7,621 bases of DNA from an uncultured Olegusella sp. Lineage in GTDB: Bacteria; Actinomycetota; Coriobacteriia; Coriobacteriales; Atopobiaceae. A model generated the notes under the pieces. The model saw only the letters and a program-made list of their open reading frames with translations, searched no databases and was not told the DNA's origin. The translations under genes were made by a program, and so were the position numbers. Location: positions 1-7,621 of the forward strand of contig NZ_CAMXYY010000071.1 in the NCBI RefSeq assembly GCF_947253395.1. The letters run 5' to 3'. Positions 1 to 5,823 of this stretch are shown here, one piece after another (within the stretch, counting starts at the first letter, position 1; each line of letters opens with the position of its first letter).

Positions 1-46
1 GTGCAAAGGGTACAATTAAAGCAATTAAATGAAATATCTTTTTCAT
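1..46 (-). CDS. Edge-truncated gene with hydrophobic N-terminus
   Basis: A minus-strand ATG at 46-44 opens a frame that runs off the window edge. The visible residues are MKKIFHLIALIVPFA: two lysines followed by a hydrophobic run, as in a signal peptide or first membrane helix. The same frame stays open upstream to a stop at 250-248 (about 82 codons, including CGVCC and RCGEW), so the true start could be further upstream. No strong Shine-Dalgarno is seen before the ATG, only GGTGG two bases away. The sequence just upstream resembles the leader before another small membrane-type start at 1767. Function is not recognisable, and chance opening in AT-rich DNA cannot be excluded. Confidence 0.3.
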   Translation of the reverse strand, partial: MKKIFHLIALIVPFA

Positions 47-95
47 AACCACCGCAGTCCCGACCCACTCGCCACATCTAAATCGTGAACCCAAT
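41..95. repeat. Degenerate leader repeat, copy 1
   Basis: TTTCATAACCACCGCAGTC at 41-59 matches copy 2 (1807-1827) at 18 of 19 positions with one 2-base gap. Weaker, gapped similarity continues through GCCACATCTAAATCG into CCAATTT near 95. On the minus strand it lies directly upstream of, and overlaps, the ATG of the edge gene. Confidence 0.4.
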
Positions 96-181
96 TTATT
101 GCTTTCAATAGGCTTAAAGGTTATTTCACATCTGCCCTTGACATCAATACAACACACTCCACATGGATTGAGAGAAAGGGT

Positions 182-195
182 AGTATAGCTATACT
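182..195. repeat. Perfect 14-bp palindrome, possible operator
   Basis: AGTATAGCTATACT is a perfect inverted repeat with no loop, directly followed by a run of T. It lies about 165 bases before the toxin-antitoxin pair and about 135 bases upstream of the edge gene on the other strand. A dimeric regulator site is the simplest reading. A terminator is unlikely because a loopless stem folds poorly. Confidence 0.4.
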
Positions 196-308
196 TTTTT
201 GAGTGCACACTATGGATATTGGGTACACTTTTTAACAATAGAAAAAGCTATCGTTACAAGGGTTTAATAGCTTAATTTCATTGCAATACGTATATTGCTT
301 TCATCTGC

Positions 309-350
309 TTGCATATGCTTGCGCTATTTTATAAAATGAGGGTAGAAAGG
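309..350 (+). promoter_or_regulatory. Putative antitoxin promoter and overlapping operator
   Basis: TAAAAT at 332-337 matches five of six bases of the sigma70 -10 box. It sits 17 bases after TTGCAT at 309-314, a poor -35 with only three of six matches. The -10 is the right half of a perfect 12-bp palindrome ATTTTATAAAAT (326-337). Further upstream, GCAATA (283-288) and TATTGC (293-298) form another inverted repeat, and TGCTTGC occurs at 306-312 and 316-322, one helical turn apart. RelB-type antitoxins usually repress their own promoter through such palindromes. A GAAAGG ribosome-binding site lies at 345-350. Confidence 0.4.
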
Positions 351-361
351 ATGTGAACACA

Positions 362-676
362 ATGACAAATACAAACGCTGTATACGCAAGAATCGATAAA
401 AATCTTAAAGAAAATGCTGAAAGCATCTTGAATCAGCTGGGAATAACTCCCTCTTCAGCAATCCAAATGCTGTACAGCCAGATTGTTTTACAAAAAGGTA
501 TGCCATTTGAACTTCGCCTGCCAGTTAATACGCAAGAAAAACCGCTTGCTTTAGGTAATTTAACTCGAGCTGAATTGGATGCAGAATTGCAAAAAGGCAT
601 CGACTCACTTTCGACCGGAAAATCGTATAGCGCTGACGATGTTGATAAGTTTTTCGCAAAGGAATACGGAGTATGA
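362..676 (+). CDS. RelB/DinJ-family antitoxin
   Basis: A 104-residue antitoxin expected to bind and neutralise the toxin encoded next to it and to repress the shared promoter. The N-terminus follows the RelB/DinJ ribbon-helix-helix pattern: NAVYARIDKNLKENAESILNQLGITPSSAIQMLYSQIV, with the strand at VYARID, the two helices after it, and the family-typical PFELRLP after the DNA-binding domain. The C-terminal half (from about residue 60) is polar and acidic, as expected for the toxin-binding arm, and ends FAKEYGV. I chose the ATG at 362 rather than the GTG at 353, because the GAAAGG site ends at 350, leaving 11 bases to the ATG but only 2 to the GTG. The stop overlaps the toxin start as ATGA (673-676), which implies coupled translation. 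Confidence 0.88.
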   Translation: MTNTNAVYARIDKNLKENAESILNQLGITPSSAIQMLYSQIVLQKGMPFELRLPVNTQEKPLALGNLTRAELDAELQKGIDSLSTGKSYSADDVDKFFAKEYGV

Positions 677-1005
677 GTAAAGTATTCAGCATCATTTATT
701 CCCCGCAAGCGTTGCTTGACCTGGCTGAGTTGTACGAATACATTTGCTTTAATTTACAAGTTCCTAAAACAGCTGAACAACAAGTCAACCGCATTAAGCA
801 TGCCATACGTTCTCTCGATACTATCCCTATGCGCTACCCTCTTGTTTCATGGGAGCCCTGGCATTCTATGGAAATACGCAGAGTCCCCGTCAATAACTAC
901 ACAGTTTTTTATCAAGTAGACGAAAATAAAACTACCGTTACTATTATTCGCATATTCTATTCAGGTAGAAATATAGAAAACATTGTTAACGACCCAAACA
1001 ACTAA
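673..1005 (+). CDS. RelE/ParE-superfamily toxin
   Basis: A 110-residue toxin of the RelE/ParE (plasmid stabilisation) fold, paired with the overlapping antitoxin. Family features visible are the opening strand FSIIYSPQALLDLAELYEYI followed by a helical hairpin (residues about 12-50). After that come the core strands with RRVPVNNYTVFYQVDE (about 74-89) and the closing TVTIIRIFYSGRNIENIV (about 93-107). Length is typical. RelE members cleave ribosome-bound mRNA and ParE members poison gyrase; the sequence alone does not settle which applies. The GRNIENIV ending and the Y-x-V-F-Y core look more ParE-like. No mutation or truncation is seen, so the pair looks intact. Composition is AT-rich, unlike the hydrogenase operon, which suits an acquired module. 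Confidence 0.85.
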   Translation: MSKVFSIIYSPQALLDLAELYEYICFNLQVPKTAEQQVNRIKHAIRSLDTIPMRYPLVSWEPWHSMEIRRVPVNNYTVFYQVDENKTTVTIIRIFYSGRNIENIVNDPNN

Positions 1006-1322
1006 TATGCGATTTGGACTAGAAAAGTAATGAACGTAGTAGTGCAATTTCGAATGTTACGAAATACGTGCACCTATTAGGCCTTGAACGTCAATACCAT
1101 GAGAGCGCGTGTCGTGGGTGAACATGTTGCGTTGCGTTTTGAGCGCGTGCGGGCGCGTGTGGTGAAGAATCGCTACTGATTCTGTATGTATCAAGACTAC
1201 CCTGATGATAACCATGCATCAAGAAAAGAGCCTTAACGTTCGTTGCAGGAGAGAAGCTGGCAAGGGGAATGTCGTATGATGATAAAAGTCTAAGGCACTA
1301 CAAACTTGGATTTATATTTTAC
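1006..1322. other. Gene-poor spacer with possible gene relics
   Basis: About 317 bases with no convincing complete gene. A GC-rich island at 1101-1165 stands out from AT-rich surroundings and contains GCGCGTG three times (1105, 1143, 1153). A 26-codon open frame there (1099-1179, plus) reads MRARVVGEHVALRFERVRARVVKNRY. Its basic composition and locally different base content suggest a relic of a GC-rich gene. At 1269-1328 a plus-strand frame of 19 codons (MSYDDKSLRHYKLGFIFYL) follows AGGGGA. It could be a cut-off N-terminus ending where the ABC-F scrap begins. No transfer RNA, terminator or insertion-sequence end is recognisable. Confidence 0.35.
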
Positions 1323-1661
1323 TTATAATTGTATTATTTTATTAGCGATATCTTCTACAAATCGCTTATCGTGTTCCACAAATATGAGCGTAGGCTTTGC
1401 TTCCTTTATAATTTCCTCAATCTGTATTCTTGATATTACATCTATATAATTCAGTGGTTCATCCCAAATAAATAAATGAGCTGGCTTTGACAAACTTAGT
1501 GCAATTAAAGCTTTCTTTTTTTGTCCATCACTATAATCCTTCATATCCATTTCAAATAATTCTCTTGAAAAATCTAATTTTCTAAGGTTATTTATAAAAA
1601 CACCGCAAGAATTTGAATATGAAACTACGATTGCTTGTGTACGGCATGGAGGGCATTTCAC
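1323..1661 (-). pseudogene. C-terminal remnant of ABC-F ribosome-protection ATPase
   Basis: The open frame encodes only the end of the second ATPase domain of an ABC-F protein. It most resembles the Lsa/Vga antibiotic-resistance type, which displaces lincosamides, streptogramins A and pleuromutilins from the ribosome. Visible motifs are the signature SDGQKKK (residues 44-50), Walker B LFIWDEP with catalytic Glu (63-69), D-loop NYIDV (71-75) and the H-loop in VEHD (95-98). Both Walker A motifs, the whole first ATPase domain and the interdomain linker are absent; a complete protein has roughly 500 residues. The first 12 or so residues (MKCPPCRTQAIV) are an out-of-frame reading of the adjoining small membrane gene. 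Homology therefore probably begins near 1600-1640. It cannot protect ribosomes. Very low GC (about 28% by hand count at its 3' end) suggests Firmicutes origin. Confidence 0.75.
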
Positions 1662-1767
1662 TGTTTTCGTCTACGCTCTTTGATTTGATCTTGTTGGAGA
1701 GCATGTTGCCCCAAATTAATAAAATTACTCCGCTTGAAAGACTCACGATTGTTGCTGTTTTTATCAT
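1588..1767 (-). pseudogene. Small membrane-protein gene truncated by ABC-F junction
   Basis: A minus-strand ATG at 1767-1765 follows a good ribosome-binding site (AAAGGA on the minus strand, plus coordinates 1774-1779). It opens a 59-codon frame starting MIKTATIVSLSSGVILLIWGN. Residues about 4-22 form one hydrophobic membrane segment, followed by a polar part (NKIKSKSVDENSEMPSMPY). From about residue 45 the frame passes into DNA that encodes the ABC-F remnant in another frame, and it soon ends (FKFLRCFYK). The natural reading is that the original gene lost its 3' part at a recombination junction. A complete 59-residue protein is less likely because its tail is out-of-frame ABC-F sequence. The family is not recognised. 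Confidence 0.45.
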
Positions 1768-1779
1768 GCTCTGTCCTTT

Positions 1780-1926
1780 TTAAGCAATTGGACTAACTCG
1801 AATGCATTTCATAAATCCACAGCAGTCATAGGTCTCCCCAGACGCGTCACATGCTATCGTCCAAGTTTTGGTTCTACGTCCGGTAGGTGACCGACATTTA
1901 CCCAAATTCTACGTTTTGTGTAATGA
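1780..1926 (-). other. Cysteine-rich open frame or leader upstream of small gene
   Basis: On the minus strand a stop-free stretch reads RRTKTWTIACDASGETYDCCGFMKCIRVSPIA and stops at 1782-1780. That is 12 bases before the ATG at 1767, with its stop just upstream of that gene's ribosome-binding site. It may be the end of a lost upstream gene, a short leader peptide (MKCIRVSPIA, 1812-1780) or non-coding. The DNA at 1807-1868 matches 41-95 imperfectly in the same orientation. The cluster of cysteines (residues C10, C19, C20, C25 of the quoted stretch) is suggestive but not diagnostic. Confidence 0.25.
1807..1868. repeat. Degenerate leader repeat, copy 2
   Basis: TTTCATAAATCCACAGCAGTC at 1807-1827 is the partner of 41-59, followed by gapped similarity (GTCACATGCTATCG, CCAAGTTTT). 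In both copies the minus-strand ATGAAA of a short or hydrophobic reading frame lies inside the block. The two copies lie near either end of the AT-rich stretch, so they could be ancestral duplicated gene starts or remnants of a recombination unit. Confidence 0.4.
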
Positions 1927-1951
1927 CCCACGTTTTATCCCTTAAGATTAT
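1872..1951 (+). promoter_or_regulatory. Putative hydrogenase-operon promoter with direct repeats
   Basis: ATGACC at 1923-1928 and GATTAT at 1946-1951 each match four of six consensus bases of sigma70-type -35 and -10 boxes and are 17 bases apart. This is a weak but well-spaced promoter. Around it, TTCTACGT occurs at 1872-1879 and 1907-1914, and ACGTTTT occurs at 1911-1917 and 1930-1936 (19 bases apart). These could be sites for a regulator acting on the operon. The second ACGTTTT lies between the -35 and -10 boxes, a position suited to repression. Confidence 0.3.
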
Positions 1952-1952
1952 A

Positions 1953-2024
1953 TGCAAGGGCTCGCGGGAGGGGAGAGGGGAACCTGCGTCTGCGAGCTGC
2001 AACCCTCTGGGAGAGGATAATCGA
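1953..2024 (+). promoter_or_regulatory. Structured leader that can mask the ribosome-binding site
   Basis: Three pairings are visible. Stem 1 joins GCTCGC (1960-1965) with GCGAGC (1992-1997), extended outward by TGCA (1953-1956) with TGCA (1998-2001) across a 3-base bulge, and inward by G-U and G-C pairs. A hairpin joins CCTCT (2004-2008) with AGAGG (2012-2016) over a GGG loop and covers the Shine-Dalgarno of the next gene. Alternatively, AGAGGG in the loop of stem 1 (1974-1979) pairs with CCCTCT (2003-2008), which would form an H-type pseudoknot and free the Shine-Dalgarno. This fits a translational switch but matches no riboswitch class I can name. With the proposed promoter, transcription would begin near 1957-1960 and the TGCA pairing would be lost. 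Confidence 0.35.
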
Positions 2025-3845
2025 ATGGCTAGGCTTCATGTCATGGAGCGCAGCCAGGCTCAGGTCGTCATGGATGGTCTCCATGAAGCGGTAGGCAAGC
2101 GACTCGCTGTGAGTTCGCTTGCGCCATGTCCTGTGGAGTTTACTGCGGCCTTTGTCGGCATGTGCGCTATCCAGAGCTGCGGCAAGTGCACTCCCTGTCG
2201 TGTCGGTCTCGGCGTCCTCAAGGAGCTCATGGAGGACGTCCTTGCTGGTAGGGGAGACGAGCATACGCTCGAGCTCATCGAGAGAACTGCCCGCACTATC
2301 TATCTGTCGAGCGATTGCGCCATCGGGTACGAGGCTGGCGAGATGGCTCTTACAGCCATTCGCGGCTTCCGCGATGACTTTGAGTACCATATTGCCCACA
2401 AGGCCTGCGGCTTCGTCCAGAGCCAGCGTGTCCCCTGTGTGTCGGGCTGCCCAGCAGGCGTCGACATCCCTGGCTACATTGCCTTGGTCGAGGCTGGTCG
2501 CAACACCGATGCCGTGCGCCTCATCCGTAAGGACAACCCACTGCCCCTCATTTGCGGCCTCATTTGCGAGCATCCTTGCGAGATGTACTGCCGTCGCGGC
2601 ATGGTTGACGATCCCATGAACATCCGCGGCATCAAGCGCTTCGCGACCGACCATATGGAAAGTGACTACACGCCCAACCACGCCGACCCCACGGGCAAGC
2701 GCGTGGCCGTTATCGGCGGCGGCCCTGCGGGTCTCTCTGCCGCCTACTACCTAGCTCTCATGGGGCACAGGCCCACAATCTTTGAGGTCCGCCACAAGCT
2801 CGGCGGCATGCTGCGTTATGGCATTCCAGCATACCGCCTGCCGCGCGAGCGCCTCGACTCCGAGATTCAGTGGCTGGTCGATCAGGGTATCGAGGTGCAC
2901 CTGGACACTCCTGTCACCGACCTTGAGCCGCTCAGGCGCAACTACGATGCTGTGTATATCGCGATTGGCGCTCACAGTAATAACAAGCTCGGACTTGAGG
3001 GTGAGGACGCAGAAGGCGTCATCTCCGCCGTGCAGATGCTGCGTTCCATCGGCGATGATGAACTTCCCGACTTTACGGGCAAGCGCGTGTGCGTCGTGGG
3101 AGGTGGCAATGTTGCCATGGACTGCGCACGCTCTGCCGTCCGCTGCGGTGCCGAGAAGGTCACCATCGTCTACCGTCGTCGCGTTGCCGACATGACGGCA
3201 CAGGACGAGGAGATTGTGGGTGCCAAGGAAGAGGGCTGCGAGCTCCTCGAGCTGCATGCGCCCCTGCGTATCGCCACTGATGACAACCGCGTCTCTGGTC
3301 TCGTCGTGCAGCCGCAGATCATTGGCGGTCCCAAGTGGGGTCGTCCCGCGCCGCGCAATGCGCAGGCCGACGAGGTCTGTGTCCCCTGCGAGCGCGTCAT
3401 CGTTGCCATCGGTCAAAAGATCGACTCAGACGCCTTTGCCGCTCAGGGTGTGGTCACCAACAGGGGTAAGATTGTAACCGACTCCCTCGGTAGTATCGAA
3501 GGCTTCGAGGGCGTCTTCTCGGGCGGTGATTGCCAGACAGGCCCCGCCACGGTCATCCGTGCCATCAACGCTGGCAAGGTTGCCGCAGCCAACATCGACC
3601 ATTACCTTGGCTTCGACCATCGCATCGAAGCCAACGTTGAGATTCCCGACGTTCAGTTTAAGGGCAAGGTTAGCTGCGCCCGCTGCGAGCTCAAGTTCCG
3701 CGAGGCTGTGGAACGCAAGGACGACTTCGATGAAATCGAGGATGGGTTCACGCCCGAAGAGGCTATGCAGGAGGCCTCTAGGTGCCTGCGCTGCGACCAC
3801 TTCGGCTTTGGCGCGTTCCGCGGAGGGAGGTTCACGCAATGGTAA
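2025..3845 (+). CDS. NuoF-type FeS / GltD-like FAD oxidoreductase, hydrogenase partner
   Basis: A 606-residue flavoprotein likely to pass electrons between NAD(P)H and the hydrogenase encoded next. Residues about 45-125 resemble the C-terminal FeS domain of NuoF (SCGKCTPCRVG with C52, C55 and C58; C98), which binds the N3-type [4Fe-4S] cluster. The FMN/NADH domain of NuoF is absent. Residues about 130-600 are GltD-like (glutamate synthase small subunit, NfnB): cysteines C138, C142, C177, C181, C185 and C189 for FeS clusters, FAD motif GGGPAG (231-236), and second Rossmann motif GGGNVAMD (359-366) followed by YRRR (383-386). The arginines there favour NADPH by family analogy. Two CxxC pairs close the protein (C551/C554, C587/C590). 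The start at 2025 has a GGAGAGG site 8-9 bases upstream; an in-frame ATG at 1887 adds 46 unrelated residues and is rejected. The gene overlaps hydA by 7 bases. Confidence 0.88.
   Translation: MARLHVMERSQAQVVMDGLHEAVGKRLAVSSLAPCPVEFTAAFVGMCAIQSCGKCTPCRVGLGVLKELMEDVLAGRGDEHTLELIERTARTIYLSSDCAIGYEAGEMALTAIRGFRDDFEYHIAHKACGFVQSQRVPCVSGCPAGVDIPGYIALVEAGRNTDAVRLIRKDNPLPLICGLICEHPCEMYCRRGMVDDPMNIRGIKRFATDHMESDYTPNHADPTGKRVAVIGGGPAGLSAAYYLALMGHRPTIFEVRHKLGGMLRYGIPAYRLPRERLDSEIQWLVDQGIEVHLDTPVTDLEPLRRNYDAVYIAIGAHSNNKLGLEGEDAEGVISAVQMLRSIGDDELPDFTGKRVCVVGGGNVAMDCARSAVRCGAEKVTIVYRRRVADMTAQDEEIVGAKEEGCELLELHAPLRIATDDNRVSGLVVQPQIIGGPKWGRPAPRNAQADEVCVPCERVIVAIGQKIDSDAFAAQGVVTNRGKIVTDSLGSIEGFEGVFSGGDCQTGPATVIRAINAGKVAAANIDHYLGFDHRIEANVEIPDVQFKGKVSCARCELKFREAVERKDDFDEIEDGFTPEEAMQEASRCLRCDHFGFGAFRGGRFTQW
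3822..3830 (+). promoter_or_regulatory. Strong ribosome-binding site for hydA
   Basis: GGAGGGAGG lies inside the 3' end of the upstream gene, 8 bases before the ATG at 3839. It fixes the hydrogenase start and supports tight co-expression of the two subunits through the ATGGTAA overlap. Confidence 0.8.
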
Positions 3846-5569
3846 CCGTCACCATAGATGGCCGTGAGATTCGCGTGCCCGAGCGCACTACCATTCTTGA
3901 CGCTGCGCGTGAGGCGGGCATCGAGATACCCACGCTCTGCTACCTCAAGGGCGTTAACGAGATAGGTGCCTGCCGTGTCTGTGTGGTTGAAGTCGAAGGC
4001 ATCGACCAGCTCGTTGCCTCGTGCAACAATTGCGCACTCGACGGCATGGTCGTTCATACTGATACTCCTAAGGTCCGTCAGGCTCGCAAGGTCAACACTG
4101 AGCTGCTCCTCTCGCAGCACGACTCCGAGTGCACGAGTTGCGTTCGTTCCGGTAACTGCTCCCTGCAGTCGTTTGCCAACGACCTCGGTCTCGTGAGGCT
4201 TCCCTATGAGAAGCATCTGCCCGACATCGAGTGGGACCAGGGCTTCCCCCTCATCCGTAACAACGACAAGTGCATCAACTGCTTGCGCTGCATACAGATC
4301 TGCGACAGAGTGCAAGGCTGCCACGTGTGGGATCTCGCCAACCGAGCGGCTCACACCTCGGTCAACGTCATCGGCGGCCTGCCAATCGACTCCGTCGCCT
4401 GTGCACTCTGCGGTCAGTGCATCACGCACTGTCCTACGGGTGCACTACGTGAACGCGATGACACCGACCGCGTCTGGGAGGCACTGGAAGACCCCGACAT
4501 CACCACCATCGTTCAGATTGCACCCTCCGTGCGCACCGCCTGGGGTGACCACTGGGGCATGTCAAACAAGGAGGCCACTGTCGAGCGCCTCGTTGCCTGT
4601 CTCAGACCGATGGGCTTTGACTACATCATCAATACCGACTTCTCCGCCGATCTTACTATCATGGAAGAGGGCACAGAACTGCTCGAGCGCCTCAAGGAAG
4701 GCCCGCACGACCATCCCATGTTCACGAGCTGCTGTCCGGGCTGGGTACGCTATGTCAAGTCACACTATCCTGAGCTCGTCGATGATGTATCGACGTCCAA
4801 GTCGCCGCAGCAGATGTTCGGTGCAATCATCAAGAGTTACTACGCCGAGAAACTCGGCGTCGATCCGCACAAGATCTTCTCGATTTCCATTATGCCCTGC
4901 GTGGCCAAGAAGTCCGAGTGTGCGCTGCCCACGATGAACGACGCATGCGGTGATCCTGATGTGGACGTTGTTCTCACGGTTCGTGAAGTCGACCGCATGA
5001 TTCGCTCAGAGCACATCGACCCGCGCAGGCTTGAGGATGAGCCCTTCGATGAGCCGCTCGGCGAGGGTACGGGCGCTGGCATCATCTTCGGTGCCACGGG
5101 TGGCGTCATGGAGGCTGCATTGCGCACCGCGTCCTTCCTCGTTACAGGCAGTGCTCCCGAGACCGACGTCTTCAAGGACGTTCGTGGCCTTGACGGGTGG
5201 AAGGAGGCTACCTACGACCTTGCTGGAACGCCGTTGCGCGTCGCTGTGGCAAGCGGCCTCGCCAACGCCGGGCGTCTCTGCGAGGCGATTCTCGCGGGTT
5301 CCGTGTCCTACGACTTCGTCGAGGTTATGGCTTGTCCCGGCGGCTGTGTTGGTGGCGGCGGTCAGCCTATTCACGACGGTCAGGAGCGTCAGGGGCTTCT
5401 GGGTGGCGTGCTTTATGGTCTCGATCGCGTCGCTAAGTACCGCAATTCCTATGAGAATCCTGCGATTACAACCGTATACGCGGAGTACCTAGGCGAGCCA
5501 CTCTCCAAGCGCACCGAGGATCTTCTCCATACGAATCAGCATGCTTGGATCATGCCTGGCGAGGAGTAG
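3839..5569 (+). CDS. hydA: [FeFe] hydrogenase catalytic subunit, group A2-like
   Basis: A 576-residue enzyme that interconverts protons and H2 at the H-cluster, probably cytoplasmic (no signal peptide). Domains in order: plant-type [2Fe-2S] ferredoxin (C34, C45, C48, C62), then a NuoG-like His/Cys [4Fe-4S] site HDSECTSCVRSGNC (H94, C98, C101, C107). A two-cluster ferredoxin domain follows (C145, C148, C151, C155; C188, C191, C194, C198), then the catalytic domain from about 220. H-cluster motifs are complete: TSCCPGW (C298, C299), MPCVAKKSE (C354) and MACPGGC (C499, C503). Counterparts of the clostridial CpI proton-path residues are kept (E277, E280, R284, C298, S318), and overall length is close to CpI. 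The GltD-like partner gene, rather than HydB/HydC-type subunits, points to the glutamate-synthase-linked class (group A2 in HydDB terms). The start at 3839 is set by GGAGGGAGG; a frame opening at 3782 adds 19 residues without a site. No maturation genes (hydE, hydF, hydG) are in the window. Confidence 0.95.
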   Translation: MVTVTIDGREIRVPERTTILDAAREAGIEIPTLCYLKGVNEIGACRVCVVEVEGIDQLVASCNNCALDGMVVHTDTPKVRQARKVNTELLLSQHDSECTSCVRSGNCSLQSFANDLGLVRLPYEKHLPDIEWDQGFPLIRNNDKCINCLRCIQICDRVQGCHVWDLANRAAHTSVNVIGGLPIDSVACALCGQCITHCPTGALRERDDTDRVWEALEDPDITTIVQIAPSVRTAWGDHWGMSNKEATVERLVACLRPMGFDYIINTDFSADLTIMEEGTELLERLKEGPHDHPMFTSCCPGWVRYVKSHYPELVDDVSTSKSPQQMFGAIIKSYYAEKLGVDPHKIFSISIMPCVAKKSECALPTMNDACGDPDVDVVLTVREVDRMIRSEHIDPRRLEDEPFDEPLGEGTGAGIIFGATGGVMEAALRTASFLVTGSAPETDVFKDVRGLDGWKEATYDLAGTPLRVAVASGLANAGRLCEAILAGSVSYDFVEVMACPGGCVGGGGQPIHDGQERQGLLGGVLYGLDRVAKYRNSYENPAITTVYAEYLGEPLSKRTEDLLHTNQHAWIMPGEE

Positions 5570-5598
5570 AGAGTGTCTCATAATCGCTAGCTAGCGGA

Positions 5599-5626
5599 GG
5601 GACCCCGCGCCTTGCCACGGGGTCCT
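5599..5626 (+). terminator. GC-rich hairpin after hydA
   Basis: GGACCCCG (5600-5607) pairs with CGGGGTCC (5618-5625) over a 10-base loop, plus a G-U pair at the base (5599/5626). It lies 30 bases after the hydA stop, as a terminator would. No T-tract follows directly (next bases CTCGTCGTGG), so it may work with Rho or protect the 3' end. The nearest T-run is about 70 bases further on. Confidence 0.55.
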
Positions 5627-5639
5627 CGTCGTGGTATGC

Positions 5640-5823
5640 CGGGCGTACGCTTCGATTTGATATCTACCTAAAACATCAGGGCATAGTACATCTATTTTTT
5701 TCTTCCTTTGTGTCATAACTCACTAGTTTCCCGCCTATCAGTATTACAATTTCCCCGAATGTCGTTATTAGTTTTTCCATTTTTTTTATCTGCGAATTCA
5801 AATGTAATGAATTATAAAAATCA
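5640..5823. other. AT-rich convergent intergenic spacer
   Basis: This lies between the convergent hydrogenase and rlmD operons. It contains T-runs near 5694-5701 and 5780-5788 and a small inverted repeat AATTCA (5795-5800) with TGAATT (5808-5813) around a 7-base loop, just after the rlmD stop on the minus strand. On the minus strand the repeat is followed by A rather than T, so it is not a standard terminator for rlmD. No gene is seen. Confidence 0.4.

Noticed and set aside
353..361. GTG start for the antitoxin
   Set aside because: It is only 2 bases from the ribosome-binding site; the ATG at 362 also matches the usual N-terminus of DinJ-type proteins.
1323..1661. Functional antibiotic-resistance gene
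   Set aside because: Only the last part of the second ATPase domain remains; both Walker A motifs and the ribosome-reaching linker are missing.
1619..1783. Plus-strand 54-codon frame MKLRLLVYGMEG with hydrophobic content
   Set aside because: It lies antisense to the minus-strand small membrane gene, has no ribosome-binding site, and spans the recombination junction.
1887..2024. Longer start for the GltD-like protein
   Set aside because: The 46 added residues match no domain and cover the promoter and leader. The ATG at 2025 has a proper ribosome-binding site.
1935..2681. Minus-strand 248-codon frame
   Set aside because: It is antisense to the NuoF/GltD-like gene and its leader; no motif and no ribosome-binding site are seen.
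3782..3838. Longer start for hydA
   Set aside because: The extra 19 residues are an out-of-frame reading of the upstream C-terminus. GGAGGGAGG clearly serves the ATG at 3839.
3653..4429. Minus-strand 258-codon frame across the gltD-like/hydA junction
   Set aside because: It is a shadow of GC-rich coding sequence on the other strand, without family motifs.
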